Source: Acidobacteriota bacterium (GTDB lineage Bacteria > Acidobacteriota > Terriglobia > Terriglobales > Acidobacteriaceae). Taken from it: a stretch of 64,000 bases of DNA. The position numbers and the translations under genes are program-made. The notes beneath the pieces are model-generated. The model did not search any database, had not been told where the DNA came from, and saw nothing but the letters and a program-made list of their open reading frames with translations. The stretch lies in contig JABCZL010000003.1 of NCBI GenBank assembly GCA_013289685.1, forward strand, positions 310,001 to 374,000, in the 5' to 3' direction. Below are positions 8,441-16,870 of this stretch, piece by piece; position 1 is the first letter of the stretch, and every line of letters begins with the position of its first letter.

Positions 8441-9799
8441 GTGAAGGAATTGCTCGCCGAAACCGCGGTCCGAGCAGCACGCTATGTGGCCGCGATTGGG
8501 GATCGCAAGGTGGTGCCGGGGTCCGAGGATATCGCGCGACTAGCGGCGTTAGGCGGGCAACTGCCCGAGTGTCCCTGCGATCCGGCAGAACTGCTGGCCC
8601 TGCTCGACGATGTGGGATCGCCCGCAACAGTGGCAACCACCAGTGGCCGCTATTTTGGATTTGTCATCGGAGGCACTCTCCCCGCGGCGCTGGCCGCGAA
8701 CTGGCTGGCGGGTGCCTGGGACCAGAATGCGGCGATGCAGATCATGTCGCCCGTGTCGGCTAAAGTCGAAGAGATCGTACGGGACTGGACTCTCGATCTG
8801 CTGGGCCTGCCGACGAGCAGTGGAATCGGGTTCGTGACCTGCACCACGATGGCGAACTTCTCAGGGCTGGCTGCGGCGCGGTCGGCTTTGCTGCAGCGGG
8901 TCGGCTGGAATGTTGAAGACGATGGAATGTTTGAAGCTCCGGCGATTCGCGTTGTAGTGGGCGAAGAAGTTCACGTATCCCTGCTGAAGGCGTTGTCGAT
9001 GCTTGGCCTCGGCCGCTCCCGCGTGATCACAGTTCCGGCGGACGGCCAGGGACGCATGCGAGCCGATCACTTGCCCGTGCTCGACGAACACACCATCGTC
9101 TGCATACAGGCGGGCAACGTCAACACCGGGGCCTTCGATCCTGCCAAAGAGATTTGCGCACGGGCGCGCGAGGCCGGGGCGTGGGTGCACGTTGACGGAG
9201 CGTTTGGACTGTGGGGCGCCGTCTCGCCTCTCTACGCGCCGCTGCTCGAAGGGGTGAGCGACGCCGATTCCTGGGCCATTGATTGTCACAAGTGGCTGAA
9301 CGTTCCCTACGATTCAGGCATGGTCGTGGTCCGGGACCCCGAGCATCTGCGTCGGGCGATGTCGGCCGGTAGCGCCGCCTACCTTGCGCAGGGCGCCGGG
9401 CGCGAGCCCTGGCAATACACGCCGGATTCCTCACGGCGTGCGCGCGGGATCGAATTGTGGGCGGCGCTGCGCTCGCTCGGCCGCAGCGGGCTGCGGGAAA
9501 TGATCGAACGCAATTGCCGCCAGGCCCGACTTTTTGCCGATCATTTACACGCTGCCGGTTTCGCCGTGCTGAACGATGTCGTTCTGAATCAGGTGCTGGT
9601 ATCGTTCGGCAGCCCCGAGCACACTCGCCGCGTCATTGTCGAAATCCAGCGAGATGGAACCTGCTGGTGCGGAGGCACGGTCTGGCATGGGCACACGGCT
9701 ATGCGAATATCGGTCTCCTGTTGGGCCACGACTGACGAAGATGTCGAGCGCAGTGTGGCCGCGATGATCCGAATCGCAATATCCGTTAAGTCCGGATAA
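8441..9799 (+). CDS. PLP-dependent group II decarboxylase family protein
   Basis: This cytoplasmic pyridoxal-phosphate enzyme is related to aromatic-amino-acid and glutamate decarboxylases. It starts at GTG 8441 behind a strong AAAGGAGG. Family landmarks are GFVTCTTMANFSGLAAAR (cofactor phosphate region), VHVDGAFGLWG (the Asp that pairs with the pyridine nitrogen) and DCHKWLNVPYDSG with the Schiff-base Lys284. At 452 residues it has the normal length. The substrate is not evident. It probably forms an operon with the GntR regulator upstream. Confidence 0.9.
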   Translation: MKELLAETAVRAARYVAAIGDRKVVPGSEDIARLAALGGQLPECPCDPAELLALLDDVGSPATVATTSGRYFGFVIGGTLPAALAANWLAGAWDQNAAMQIMSPVSAKVEEIVRDWTLDLLGLPTSSGIGFVTCTTMANFSGLAAARSALLQRVGWNVEDDGMFEAPAIRVVVGEEVHVSLLKALSMLGLGRSRVITVPADGQGRMRADHLPVLDEHTIVCIQAGNVNTGAFDPAKEICARAREAGAWVHVDGAFGLWGAVSPLYAPLLEGVSDADSWAIDCHKWLNVPYDSGMVVVRDPEHLRRAMSAGSAAYLAQGAGREPWQYTPDSSRRARGIELWAALRSLGRSGLREMIERNCRQARLFADHLHAAGFAVLNDVVLNQVLVSFGSPEHTRRVIVEIQRDGTCWCGGTVWHGHTAMRISVSCWATTDEDVERSVAAMIRIAISVKSG

Positions 9800-9812
9800 T
9801 CACTTCCTCATG

Positions 9813-9848
9813 TGGCACTTGAGAAAGTGCCCCAAACCGCGCCGCCAG
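9813..9848. repeat. Intergenic repeat copy 1 with small hairpin
   Basis: GGCACTT and AAGTGCC (9814-9820, 9825-9831) pair around a GAGA tetraloop, with no T-run after it. The stretch through 9848 resembles 10371-10407, which also follows a gene. Confidence 0.5.
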
Positions 9849-9898
9849 CATGGCGAAACCCCATACGCTGCCCTTAGCAACACCCGAGGAGGTGCAGC

Positions 9899-10363
9899 GT
9901 GAAGGCATTCTTGCAATTCTGTTTTCTACTGCTTCTGTCACTGTCCGCATTCGCTTTAGACGACGGCCATGCGCGTTATGTCGGAGGCACTGTGCCCGGC
10001 TTCACGGCCGGTGTCGTAGGACGGTTGGACACCACATCGGACATGTCTCTGATCTTCGAGCATGCCGGCCACAAGGTGGAAATTCCATACGCTTCCATCG
10101 AGTCGCACGAATACACCAAAGAAGTAGCGCGGCATCTGGGCGTGCTGCCCACCATTGTGGTCGCGCTCCTCAAGGTGCGCCAGCACCGTCATTTCTTCCG
10201 CATCTCCTACCGGCCGCAAGGCGCTGCGGCGGCGCAGGTGGTCGTTTTCGAGGTGCCGAAGCATGCGCCGAGCGCGCTCCAGGCAATCCTGCAGACTCGC
10301 GCTACCAGTACCGGCAATCCACCTCATACCTCTGGGAATCCGAACTCATGTGGCTGCGACTGA
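9899..10363 (+). CDS. Small secreted protein, function unknown
   Basis: This 154-residue protein starts at GTG 9899 behind GAGGAGG. A clear signal peptide (LQFCFLLLLSLSAFAL) is followed by a compact beta-rich segment (YVGGTVPGF, LIFEHAGHKVEIPYASIESHEY). The wording resembles PH-like or small-molecule-transport accessory domains, but I do not recognise a named family. The tail is rich in Gly, Asn and Cys. It is the first of three consecutive small exported proteins. Confidence 0.7.
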   Translation: MKAFLQFCFLLLLSLSAFALDDGHARYVGGTVPGFTAGVVGRLDTTSDMSLIFEHAGHKVEIPYASIESHEYTKEVARHLGVLPTIVVALLKVRQHRHFFRISYRPQGAAAAQVVVFEVPKHAPSALQAILQTRATSTGNPPHTSGNPNSCGCD

Positions 10364-10370
10364 TCGATGT

Positions 10371-10407
10371 GACACTCCAGAAACTGCCCTAAACGCGCGA
10401 CCGCAAC
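10371..10407. repeat. Intergenic repeat copy 2 (degenerate)
   Basis: The sequence aligns to 9813-9848 over its whole length with scattered substitutions. The stem-forming bases of the first copy are partly lost. Confidence 0.4.
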
Positions 10408-10433
10408 TTCCTGGTCGGAGCTACTCTGCGGTC

Positions 10434-10964
10434 ATGAAACACCTGCAAATCATCCGCCTGGTGCTGGTGCTCGCAGTGGCCTCCGGTGCAGTGGCGCAGT
10501 CGGCGGACTGGCAGGTACTGCAAGGCATTCCGGCGGGAACAAAGATCAAACTCATCCTCCAGCACACGCGCACCTTCGGCCACTGCCAACTCGAAGCCGT
10601 CTCCGACGATTCGCTGGATTGCTATTTCACTGCTCTGGGATCGCGGCGGTATGTGCGAGATGAGATCCGAGAAGTACGGCTCGGACACCACAGCGCGCGC
10701 GCCGGATTCTTCATTGGAGCCGCCGCCGGAGTGGGTCTAGGCACGGCCAATGGTAGCGGAGGTGCGGGCGGGCGTGTTCTCGGCGTGATTGTCGGCGTGC
10801 CGGTGCTCGGTGGCATCGGCGCTGGCATCGGCGCAATCGCGGACCCGTTTGTTCATGGCAAGACGGTATATCGCAGCGCCGATACAAGCACTAGGAAAGC
10901 TGGGGACCGTCGTCTGTCAACTCCGTCACACGATACGAATTTCGAAACGCATTTGCAGAGGTGA
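10434..10964 (+). CDS. Secreted glycine-zipper protein, function unknown
   Basis: This 176-residue protein has a signal peptide (LVLVLAVASGAVAQ), a middle beta-rich part with two cysteines (GHCQLEAVSDDSLDCYF), and a long glycine-rich hydrophobic stretch from about residue 95 (GFFIGAAAGVGLGTANGSGG). Repeated small-xxx-small spacing suggests membrane association or self-assembly. A longer open frame runs upstream from 10155, but ATG 10434 with the signal peptide is the sensible start. It ends 2 nt before the next start. Confidence 0.7.
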   Translation: MKHLQIIRLVLVLAVASGAVAQSADWQVLQGIPAGTKIKLILQHTRTFGHCQLEAVSDDSLDCYFTALGSRRYVRDEIREVRLGHHSARAGFFIGAAAGVGLGTANGSGGAGGRVLGVIVGVPVLGGIGAGIGAIADPFVHGKTVYRSADTSTRKAGDRRLSTPSHDTNFETHLQR

Positions 10965-10966
10965 TT

Positions 10967-11623
10967 ATGAAACGCAAAGAAAGATTTCTTGTTCTGTTCG
11001 CATTGCTTCTGTCTGTCTCCAGTGCGCTGGCGCAAATCGCGGACTCTCAGCCTTCGGCCGACTCTCAAACTTCGAATGACCTGCCTCATCCGGTCGCTGT
11101 CGCCCGGTGCGCCTACACGCAGGCGGACGACGTCTGCGCGAGCGCTCATCCCGACAGCCAAGGCGTCCCAAGCCCAAGCGGCGATACCACTCTGGCCCAA
11201 ATTCCGCGTCGGGCGCCGGGCCCGCCATTCCGAGGAGGGCGTCCTCCAATGGGCGGACCTGCCTATCCCGCCATGTGGCAGTCTACGCCCAGCGCCGGCC
11301 ACGCTCTAATCGGCGCTTTGATAGGAGCCGGCGTTGGGGTGGCTGTGGGTGTGCGGGGAAACGCTGGTGCACGCGCCACACTCGGTCTCGCGACGGTCTC
11401 GGCTGGACTCGGCGCCGCGATTGGCCTAAGCATTCCGTCTCTTCCCTCCCGAAACCCATACTGGCGGCGCTGGCCGCAGGATGATGATGACGAAGAGGCC
11501 CGCCAGTCCAGGCCACACAAAAGCAAATTCGCCCTATCCAAGCCAGCCTCGCCTCACGCTACATCGCCGTCGCCATCACCGATCCATGTGGAGGACGGGC
11601 TTTCCGCAGCCGGAGCGCCATAA
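10967..11623 (+). CDS. Secreted glycine-zipper protein, function unknown
   Basis: This 218-residue exported protein has a signal peptide (FLVLFALLLSVSSALAQ), then a Ser/Pro/Asp-rich linker. A glycine-zipper stretch (ALIGALIGAGVGVAVG, ATVSAGLGAAIGLSIP) occupies about residues 110-155, followed by a charged tail. It resembles its upstream neighbour in layout but not clearly in sequence. GTG 10961 is an alternative start. The function is unknown. Confidence 0.65.
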   Translation: MKRKERFLVLFALLLSVSSALAQIADSQPSADSQTSNDLPHPVAVARCAYTQADDVCASAHPDSQGVPSPSGDTTLAQIPRRAPGPPFRGGRPPMGGPAYPAMWQSTPSAGHALIGALIGAGVGVAVGVRGNAGARATLGLATVSAGLGAAIGLSIPSLPSRNPYWRRWPQDDDDEEARQSRPHKSKFALSKPASPHATSPSPSPIHVEDGLSAAGAP

Positions 11624-11655
11624 ATGACCCCATTTCAGTCCGGCAAGGAACCCCT

Positions 11656-11688
11656 TGAGCCGTCTCCTGCATCTCATGAGACGGCTCA
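11656..11688. terminator. Intergenic hairpin, possible terminator without U-tract
   Basis: Arms 11656-11666 and 11678-11688 are a perfect 11-bp inverted repeat with an 11-nt loop, downstream of the three secreted-protein genes. No T-run follows on either strand, so intrinsic termination is uncertain. Confidence 0.4.
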
Positions 11689-11811
11689 CTTCCGCGGCGG
11701 AGTTACCAAGGTGACAATCCCGGTTCGGGCGAGTCTATGGTGGTGATATACTGCCTGATATCAGCGCGGTAGCTGGGGTGGAAGCAAGCCCTCAACGAAG
11801 GAAATCTCAAG

Positions 11812-13419
11812 ATGGCCCGTAGTTCACGCCGATCACTCTTCCTGGTAGTTTTTTTTCTCCTTGCTTGCGGCTTCCTGGGCATTCTGTTTGCCCAGCGTTC
11901 CGGCCAGCAGTCGTCCTTAACCGGCGACTCGGAGGTCAAGGATAGCCTCAAGCAGTTCACCGACGTCTACGCCCTCGTCGAAGACAATTACGCCGAACCG
12001 GTGAACGCCGACAAGGCCATCTATAACGGGGCGATCCCCGGCATGCTGCACGCGCTCGATCCGCACTCGAATTTCTTCGATCCCAAATCGTACGCGCTCA
12101 TGCGCGAGGACCAGCGCGGCAAATACTACGGCGTGGGCATGACCGTCGGTCCGCGCAACAATAAAGTGATCGTGATCTATCCCTTCACCGGCACGCCCGC
12201 GTACAAGGCTGGCATTCATCCCGGGGACGTCATCATCGCGGTCGACGGCAAGTCGACCGAGAACATGAGCACCACCGACGTGGCGGATCTGCTCAAGGGA
12301 CCCAAGGGCACAACAGTTCACATCAGCATCGCGCGCGAAGGCGTGGAGAAGCCGATGGAATTCACGCTGGTCCGCGACGAAATTCCGCGCTACAGCGTCG
12401 ACGTGCACTTCCTGGTCAAGCCGGGCATCGGATACATGCACGTCAATGGCTTTAACGAGACCACCGAGCACGAGGTGGCGGACGCACTCGATTCCTTCGG
12501 CGACCTCAAGGGATTGATCCTCGACCTGCGCGGCAATCCTGGCGGCCTGCTCAGTGAAGGCGTCGGCGTCGCCGACAAGTTCCTCAAGAAGGGACAACTC
12601 ATCGTCTCTCACCATGGCCGCGCGTCCGCCGAGAAGCGTTACATCGCACAGCACGGCAACGGCGGCAAGGATTATCCCATTGTCGTTCTGGTGAACCGGC
12701 TGACCGCATCGGCGGCGGAGATTGTTTCGGGCGCGATTCAGGATCACGACCGCGGCCTGATCGCGGGCGAAGTGACGTTCGGCAAAGGTCTGGTGCAAAC
12801 CGTGTATCCACTGTCGGAAAACACCGGGCTGGCGCTGACCACGGCTCACTACTACACCCCGAGCGGACGCCTCATCCAACGTGACTACAGCAACATTTCG
12901 CTCTACGACTACTATTACAACCGCGACAGCGCCGAGAGCACAAGCACCGCCAACCGTGAGGTGAAGCTCACCGACAGCGGACGCACGGTTTACGGGGGAG
13001 GCGGCATTACTCCCGACGTAAACATTCCTCCGGTGAAGAGCAATCATTTCCAGGACACGCTGTTGCAGCACTATGCGTTCTTCAACTTTGCCAAGCGCTA
13101 TGTGGTCGACCATCACCCCACGAAGAGCTTTGAAGTCGACGATGCGACGCTCCAGGAATTCCGCAAGTCGCTCGACGAGGCGAACATTACCTACACGCAA
13201 GCCGACCTGCTCGACAACAGTGACTGGATCAAGTCAGGCATCAAATCGGAAATCTTCGTCGACGCCTTCGGGCAGGATGAAGGCATGAAGGTTCGCGCCG
13301 AATCCGATCCGGAAGTGGTCAAGGGCCTGGAGCTTCTGCCGCAGGCGAAGGCTTTGGCCGACAACGCCCGGAAGATCATCGCCGAGCACAACGGCGCTCC
13401 GGCGTTCAACCGGCAATAA
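11812..13419 (+). CDS. Carboxyl-terminal processing protease (S41A)
   Basis: This periplasmic serine protease has an N-terminal membrane anchor or signal (LFLVVFFLLACGFLGIL), a PDZ domain around residues 100-180 and the S41 core. The catalytic serine is Ser300 in RLTASAAEIVSGA, and the general-base lysine is Lys325 in TFGKGLVQ with Gln329, as in CtpA. Such proteases trim or degrade exported proteins. The 535-residue length is typical. It is followed by a strong intrinsic terminator and appears to be transcribed alone. Confidence 0.93.
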   Translation: MARSSRRSLFLVVFFLLACGFLGILFAQRSGQQSSLTGDSEVKDSLKQFTDVYALVEDNYAEPVNADKAIYNGAIPGMLHALDPHSNFFDPKSYALMREDQRGKYYGVGMTVGPRNNKVIVIYPFTGTPAYKAGIHPGDVIIAVDGKSTENMSTTDVADLLKGPKGTTVHISIAREGVEKPMEFTLVRDEIPRYSVDVHFLVKPGIGYMHVNGFNETTEHEVADALDSFGDLKGLILDLRGNPGGLLSEGVGVADKFLKKGQLIVSHHGRASAEKRYIAQHGNGGKDYPIVVLVNRLTASAAEIVSGAIQDHDRGLIAGEVTFGKGLVQTVYPLSENTGLALTTAHYYTPSGRLIQRDYSNISLYDYYYNRDSAESTSTANREVKLTDSGRTVYGGGGITPDVNIPPVKSNHFQDTLLQHYAFFNFAKRYVVDHHPTKSFEVDDATLQEFRKSLDEANITYTQADLLDNSDWIKSGIKSEIFVDAFGQDEGMKVRAESDPEVVKGLELLPQAKALADNARKIIAEHNGAPAFNRQ

Positions 13420-13435
13420 GAGCAATGGTTCTGCG

Positions 13436-13468
13436 AAAGGCCCGGATCACGTTCCGGGCCTTTTATTT
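13436..13468 (+). terminator. Rho-independent terminator of the ctp gene
   Basis: An 11-bp perfect stem (13436-13446 with 13453-13463) with a 6-nt loop is followed by a T-rich run. The rest of the 324-nt gap to 13743 holds no convincing gene; short open frames there lack ribosome sites and codon bias. Confidence 0.9.
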
Positions 13469-13743
13469 TCGCTGCAAGGGGACCTGTCAGATCAAGAAAT
13501 GCGGCCCAGAAAGGGCATCCAGAGCTGCATTGACTTCGCCATCCTGCTATGTGAGAATCCGCGCAAGAGGCTGCTTTTGCGGGGCAATGGCGAAGGCGGC
13601 GGGAGGTCGAAGTCCCTCGCGCAGGCGATTTCTGAGCCGGACACTCTGAACCGTGACCCAATGGATCTTTTTCAATCTCATGAGAAAAGCGCGGGACCGC
13701 AGATCATCTGCCAGATCGCCTATCGGGTCGGCCTGAGGCTCGT

Positions 13744-14274
13744 TTGAAACCGGTGATTTTGGTTGGGGCGGTGCTTCTGTCGGTGGTCGCAGGATGGACC
13801 GATCTGCGCAGCCGCCGCATCCCGAACTGGCTGACCGTGTCCGGGCTTGTGATCGGAATCGCCGCCAACACGGCGCTCGGTGGCTGGGGCGGGCTGAAGA
13901 CTTCCCTACTGGGCGCGGCCGTCGGATTGGCATTGCTATTACCGTTCGTGCTGCTGCGCAGCCTGGGCGCCGGTGACTGGAAACTTGCGGGGGCCCTGGG
14001 CGCGTTCGCCGGCCCAGGAATACTGGTGGATCTGTTGCTGGGATCGGTTTTCGTGGCCGGAGTGATGGCGGTGGCCTTGGTGATCTACAAAGGACGCGTC
14101 CGGCAGACGATTCGCAATATCGGCCACATCCTGATCTCGCTGGTGACTTTCCAATTGCCGGGATCGCGGGTCTCGCTGGACAATCCGGACTCGCTGAAAG
14201 TCCCGTACGGAGTGGCTCTCGCGTTTACCGTGGTGCTTTATGGGATTCTTTGGAAGATGGGAGTGGTGGCCTAG
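13744..14274 (+). CDS. Type IV prepilin peptidase (A24, TadV/CpaA-like)
   Basis: This integral-membrane aspartic peptidase cleaves Flp/Tad prepilins. The two catalytic aspartates are visible: Asp20 in WTDLRSRRIPN and Asp78 in GAGDWKLAGALG. At 176 residues it is the short TadV type lacking the methylase domain. It starts with TTG at 13744 behind a weak GAGG. The stop precedes the ATG of the TadE-like gene by one base, and the four genes to 16816 form a pilus operon. The ATPase and secretin genes of the Tad system are not in the window. Confidence 0.88.
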   Translation: MKPVILVGAVLLSVVAGWTDLRSRRIPNWLTVSGLVIGIAANTALGGWGGLKTSLLGAAVGLALLLPFVLLRSLGAGDWKLAGALGAFAGPGILVDLLLGSVFVAGVMAVALVIYKGRVRQTIRNIGHILISLVTFQLPGSRVSLDNPDSLKVPYGVALAFTVVLYGILWKMGVVA

Positions 14275-14275
14275 G

Positions 14276-14824
14276 ATGCTGCATTCAGCGCGCTCCACCC
14301 TTCGCAGACTGGCCACCGAAGCTCGCGGGGCCGAGATTGCCGAAGCCGCGGCCGTGCTGCCCTTGATGTTCATGATGCTGCTGGGCATCTTCTGGTTCGG
14401 GCAGGCCTTCAGCATCTACGGCGCCATCACCCGCGCCGCGCAGGACGGCGCCCGCGCCGGAGCGGCTCCTTATTGCGCAACCTGCTCCAGCCCAAACACC
14501 GCCGCAACCAACGCGGTCAATGCGGTCAACGCCGACCTGCTTGTATCCAAACTCGATCCCACACGGATACCAACACTCTCCTCAACCCCGGCCTTTAACG
14601 CTTGCTCCGGAGCCCCGACATCCTGCGCGACCGTGTCCGGTTCCAACGTCTGCGTGCAAGGGCCCGTCCTGTTGACGGACACCACGTCGCCAGGTGCTAC
14701 CCCAGTCTGCGGCGTTTCCGTTACGTTTCAATATCCATTTCAGTTCTGGCTTCCGTTCACCTCGCTCAACAAGCAGAGAATCCTGCTGACCGCCTCGGCT
14801 CAAGTGCGCACGGAGGCTCAGTGA
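14276..14824 (+). CDS. TadE-like pseudopilin
   Basis: This 182-residue protein has the TadE layout: a short charged N-terminus, AEIAEAAAVLPLMFMMLLGIFWFGQAF as the hydrophobic pseudopilin segment with its conserved Glu, then an exported domain with four cysteines. The ATG at 14276 lies two bases after the stop of the prepilin peptidase. The longer frame from 14240 overlaps that gene and is unlikely. Its stop overlaps the GTG of the next gene. Confidence 0.82.
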   Translation: MLHSARSTLRRLATEARGAEIAEAAAVLPLMFMMLLGIFWFGQAFSIYGAITRAAQDGARAGAAPYCATCSSPNTAATNAVNAVNADLLVSKLDPTRIPTLSSTPAFNACSGAPTSCATVSGSNVCVQGPVLLTDTTSPGATPVCGVSVTFQYPFQFWLPFTSLNKQRILLTASAQVRTEAQ

Positions 14825-15453
14825 TCTGCTCGTCCCATCTCTGGAGTTCGAACAGTCGCCTCGCGCGGTTCGCATGGCGGGACGATCGTGCCTCCCAGCT
14901 GGTCGAGTTCGCCGTCGCACTTCCACTGCTCGTGGTGTTCGTAGTGGGGATCTTCGATTTCAGTGGCGCGTTCACGCTCAAACAAAAACTCACCAACGCG
15001 GCGCGCGATGGAGCCCGCGTCGCCGCGGCCGATCCGGCGAATGATTTGAAGGGCTTCTCAACTCCCGTCCCGGCCTCGGTGATTGACGCGTTTCTAGCGG
15101 TTCACAACGATTTGGTGGCCAACAACATCAACGACTGCGGTGTCCCCCTCGGCACCGCGCCCACTACCAACTCGGGGCTGACTTGGACCTACCAGGGAAC
15201 TACCAACTGTCCTGCCGGAGGGCTGACCATCACCATTAACCGCGGATACTATTTTCCCGTCACCGGGGCCGCCCTACCCTCCGCGCTTTGCACGTCGCAA
15301 TCCGCGGGCGCGCAGACCGCGGTCATCGCCACCTGTGTCAGCATCCAGTACGCCTACCAGTGGCGATTCGGCCGCGCCGCGAGCCTTATTGGCGGCAGCA
15401 CGCTGCTACCCCCGACAATATCCGTTGTGTCGGTAGCGATGAACGAGAACTGA
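14821..15453 (+). CDS. Second TadE-like pseudopilin
   Basis: The GTG at 14821 overlaps the upstream TGA. The hydrophobic segment QLVEFAVALPLLVVFVVGIFD carries the pseudopilin Glu, followed by AARDGARVAAA, a motif common to TadE proteins. The exported region contains four cysteines that could form disulfides. It is 210 residues long. It is paired with the preceding TadE-like gene and is probably a minor pilin of the same Tad pilus. Confidence 0.82.
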   Translation: MICSSHLWSSNSRLARFAWRDDRASQLVEFAVALPLLVVFVVGIFDFSGAFTLKQKLTNAARDGARVAAADPANDLKGFSTPVPASVIDAFLAVHNDLVANNINDCGVPLGTAPTTNSGLTWTYQGTTNCPAGGLTITINRGYYFPVTGAALPSALCTSQSAGAQTAVIATCVSIQYAYQWRFGRAASLIGGSTLLPPTISVVSVAMNEN

Positions 15454-15460
15454 GAGCGGT

Positions 15461-16816
15461 ATGAAAGCGCCCGCAATTCGCAAAATTCGCCGTAGCTGCC
15501 CCGCCCGCCGGCGGGAGCGCGGCGTCACCATGGTGCTGGTGGTTTTGGCCATGGTCGGCATCATTGCCATGGCGGCGCTTTCGATCGACGTCGTCACTCT
15601 CTTCCTTGCCCGCGAGGAGGCGCAGAGAGCTGCCGATGCGGGCGCGCTCGCAGCCGCCCGAGTGATCTCAATGTCGGGGCTCACGGGGACGGCCGGTCCC
15701 GATAGCGGGGTGGCCCCGTGGACTACGATCTGCGGCGGCTCCGCCAGCGTCGCCAGTGTGATGGCTCAGGCTGTGGCACAGCAAAATAGCGTCGGGAGCA
15801 GTGCGGCTACCGTCACCGTCAGCTACTCTTCCGGATCCGGTGCGACTTTCACGGATTGTACGGCGGTACCCGGCGACGACCTGTTGGGCGTCAACCCGCT
15901 GGTGACCGTGAAAGTCGAGCGCGACAGTATGCCTACCTTGTTCTCCCGGATTTGGTCTCGAGGTGCGAAATCAGTGAGCGCCACGGCGACCGCGGAGGCA
16001 TTCAATCCCTCGAATTCTGGGAAATTTGCGGGGGGGGGGCAGGTCGTCCCCGTAACGCCGCGCTGCGTGAAGCCCTGGATCATCCCGAATCAGGATCCGG
16101 GAAACGGGGGCACTTTCGTTAAACTTGGGACGGGTGCGATTCAGAACGAAGGTATCTGGAGTGGTAGTGGCACCGGAACCGTAGGGGAAGGCTTCCTCTT
16201 ACAGGACAACTGCACGGGTTCGGACTGCAATCCGACGAATTGGGCAACAAAACCGATCGCGGCCGGCTATTACATTCCTGCTCTGGTTACCCCGCCCGCC
16301 AGCGCGATTCCTTCCTGCGCCGATGACTCGAACTATCAGAAAGCTATCGGGGGCTGCGACCAGAGTACCGTGTATGCTTGCGGCACAGTGAACGGGTCAA
16401 ACGCCGATCTTACGATAAATCCCGGGTTAGCCGGCGGTGACACCTCGGTGGCGACGCAATGCCTGATCCATCAATCGGGAGGGGCGGGACAGGACGCACT
16501 CAATGTCCTCGCTCCGTTTCCCTATCCAATCACCGCGGGATCAGCGAATCCGGTCGTTCCGCCAAATCAGCTGATCACTGCCAGCAACAGCATCGTGACC
16601 CTGCCCATCTACGATGATTCGGTGGGGACGCTGGCGGGCTCGCAGCCGGCGATTACGATTGTTGGGTTTCTGCAGGTATTTATTGACAGCGTCGACGGCG
16701 CGGGCAACCTCCAGGTCCACGTGGTGAATGTAGCTGGCTGCGGAAACGACGCGTCGACCACACTTTCGGCACCCGGATCTTCCCCCGTCCCGATCCGGTT
16801 GATCACCCCTCAATAG
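15461..16816 (+). CDS. TadG-like pilus assembly protein
   Basis: This 451-residue protein has an N-terminal hydrophobic segment (VTMVLVVLAMVGIIAMAALSIDVV) and the TadG-type sequence AQRAADAGALAAARV. The rest is a Cys-containing exported domain without a recognisable von Willebrand factor fold. A run of ten G bases (16030-16039) encodes three glycines at residues 191-193. A one-base slip there would truncate the protein. It is the last gene of the tad operon and converges on the AMIN-domain gene. Confidence 0.8.
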   Translation: MKAPAIRKIRRSCPARRRERGVTMVLVVLAMVGIIAMAALSIDVVTLFLAREEAQRAADAGALAAARVISMSGLTGTAGPDSGVAPWTTICGGSASVASVMAQAVAQQNSVGSSAATVTVSYSSGSGATFTDCTAVPGDDLLGVNPLVTVKVERDSMPTLFSRIWSRGAKSVSATATAEAFNPSNSGKFAGGGQVVPVTPRCVKPWIIPNQDPGNGGTFVKLGTGAIQNEGIWSGSGTGTVGEGFLLQDNCTGSDCNPTNWATKPIAAGYYIPALVTPPASAIPSCADDSNYQKAIGGCDQSTVYACGTVNGSNADLTINPGLAGGDTSVATQCLIHQSGGAGQDALNVLAPFPYPITAGSANPVVPPNQLITASNSIVTLPIYDDSVGTLAGSQPAITIVGFLQVFIDSVDGAGNLQVHVVNVAGCGNDASTTLSAPGSSPVPIRLITPQ

Positions 16817-16870
16817 GCAGGCGAATACCTTGTTCGCTGTTCTCTGTTTCGACGCGCTCAGCTGGGGAGA

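Noticed and set aside
11917-13200. 427-residue minus-strand frame inside the S41 protease gene
   Set aside because: Antisense shadow; the plus-strand protease has catalytic Ser, Lys and Gln.
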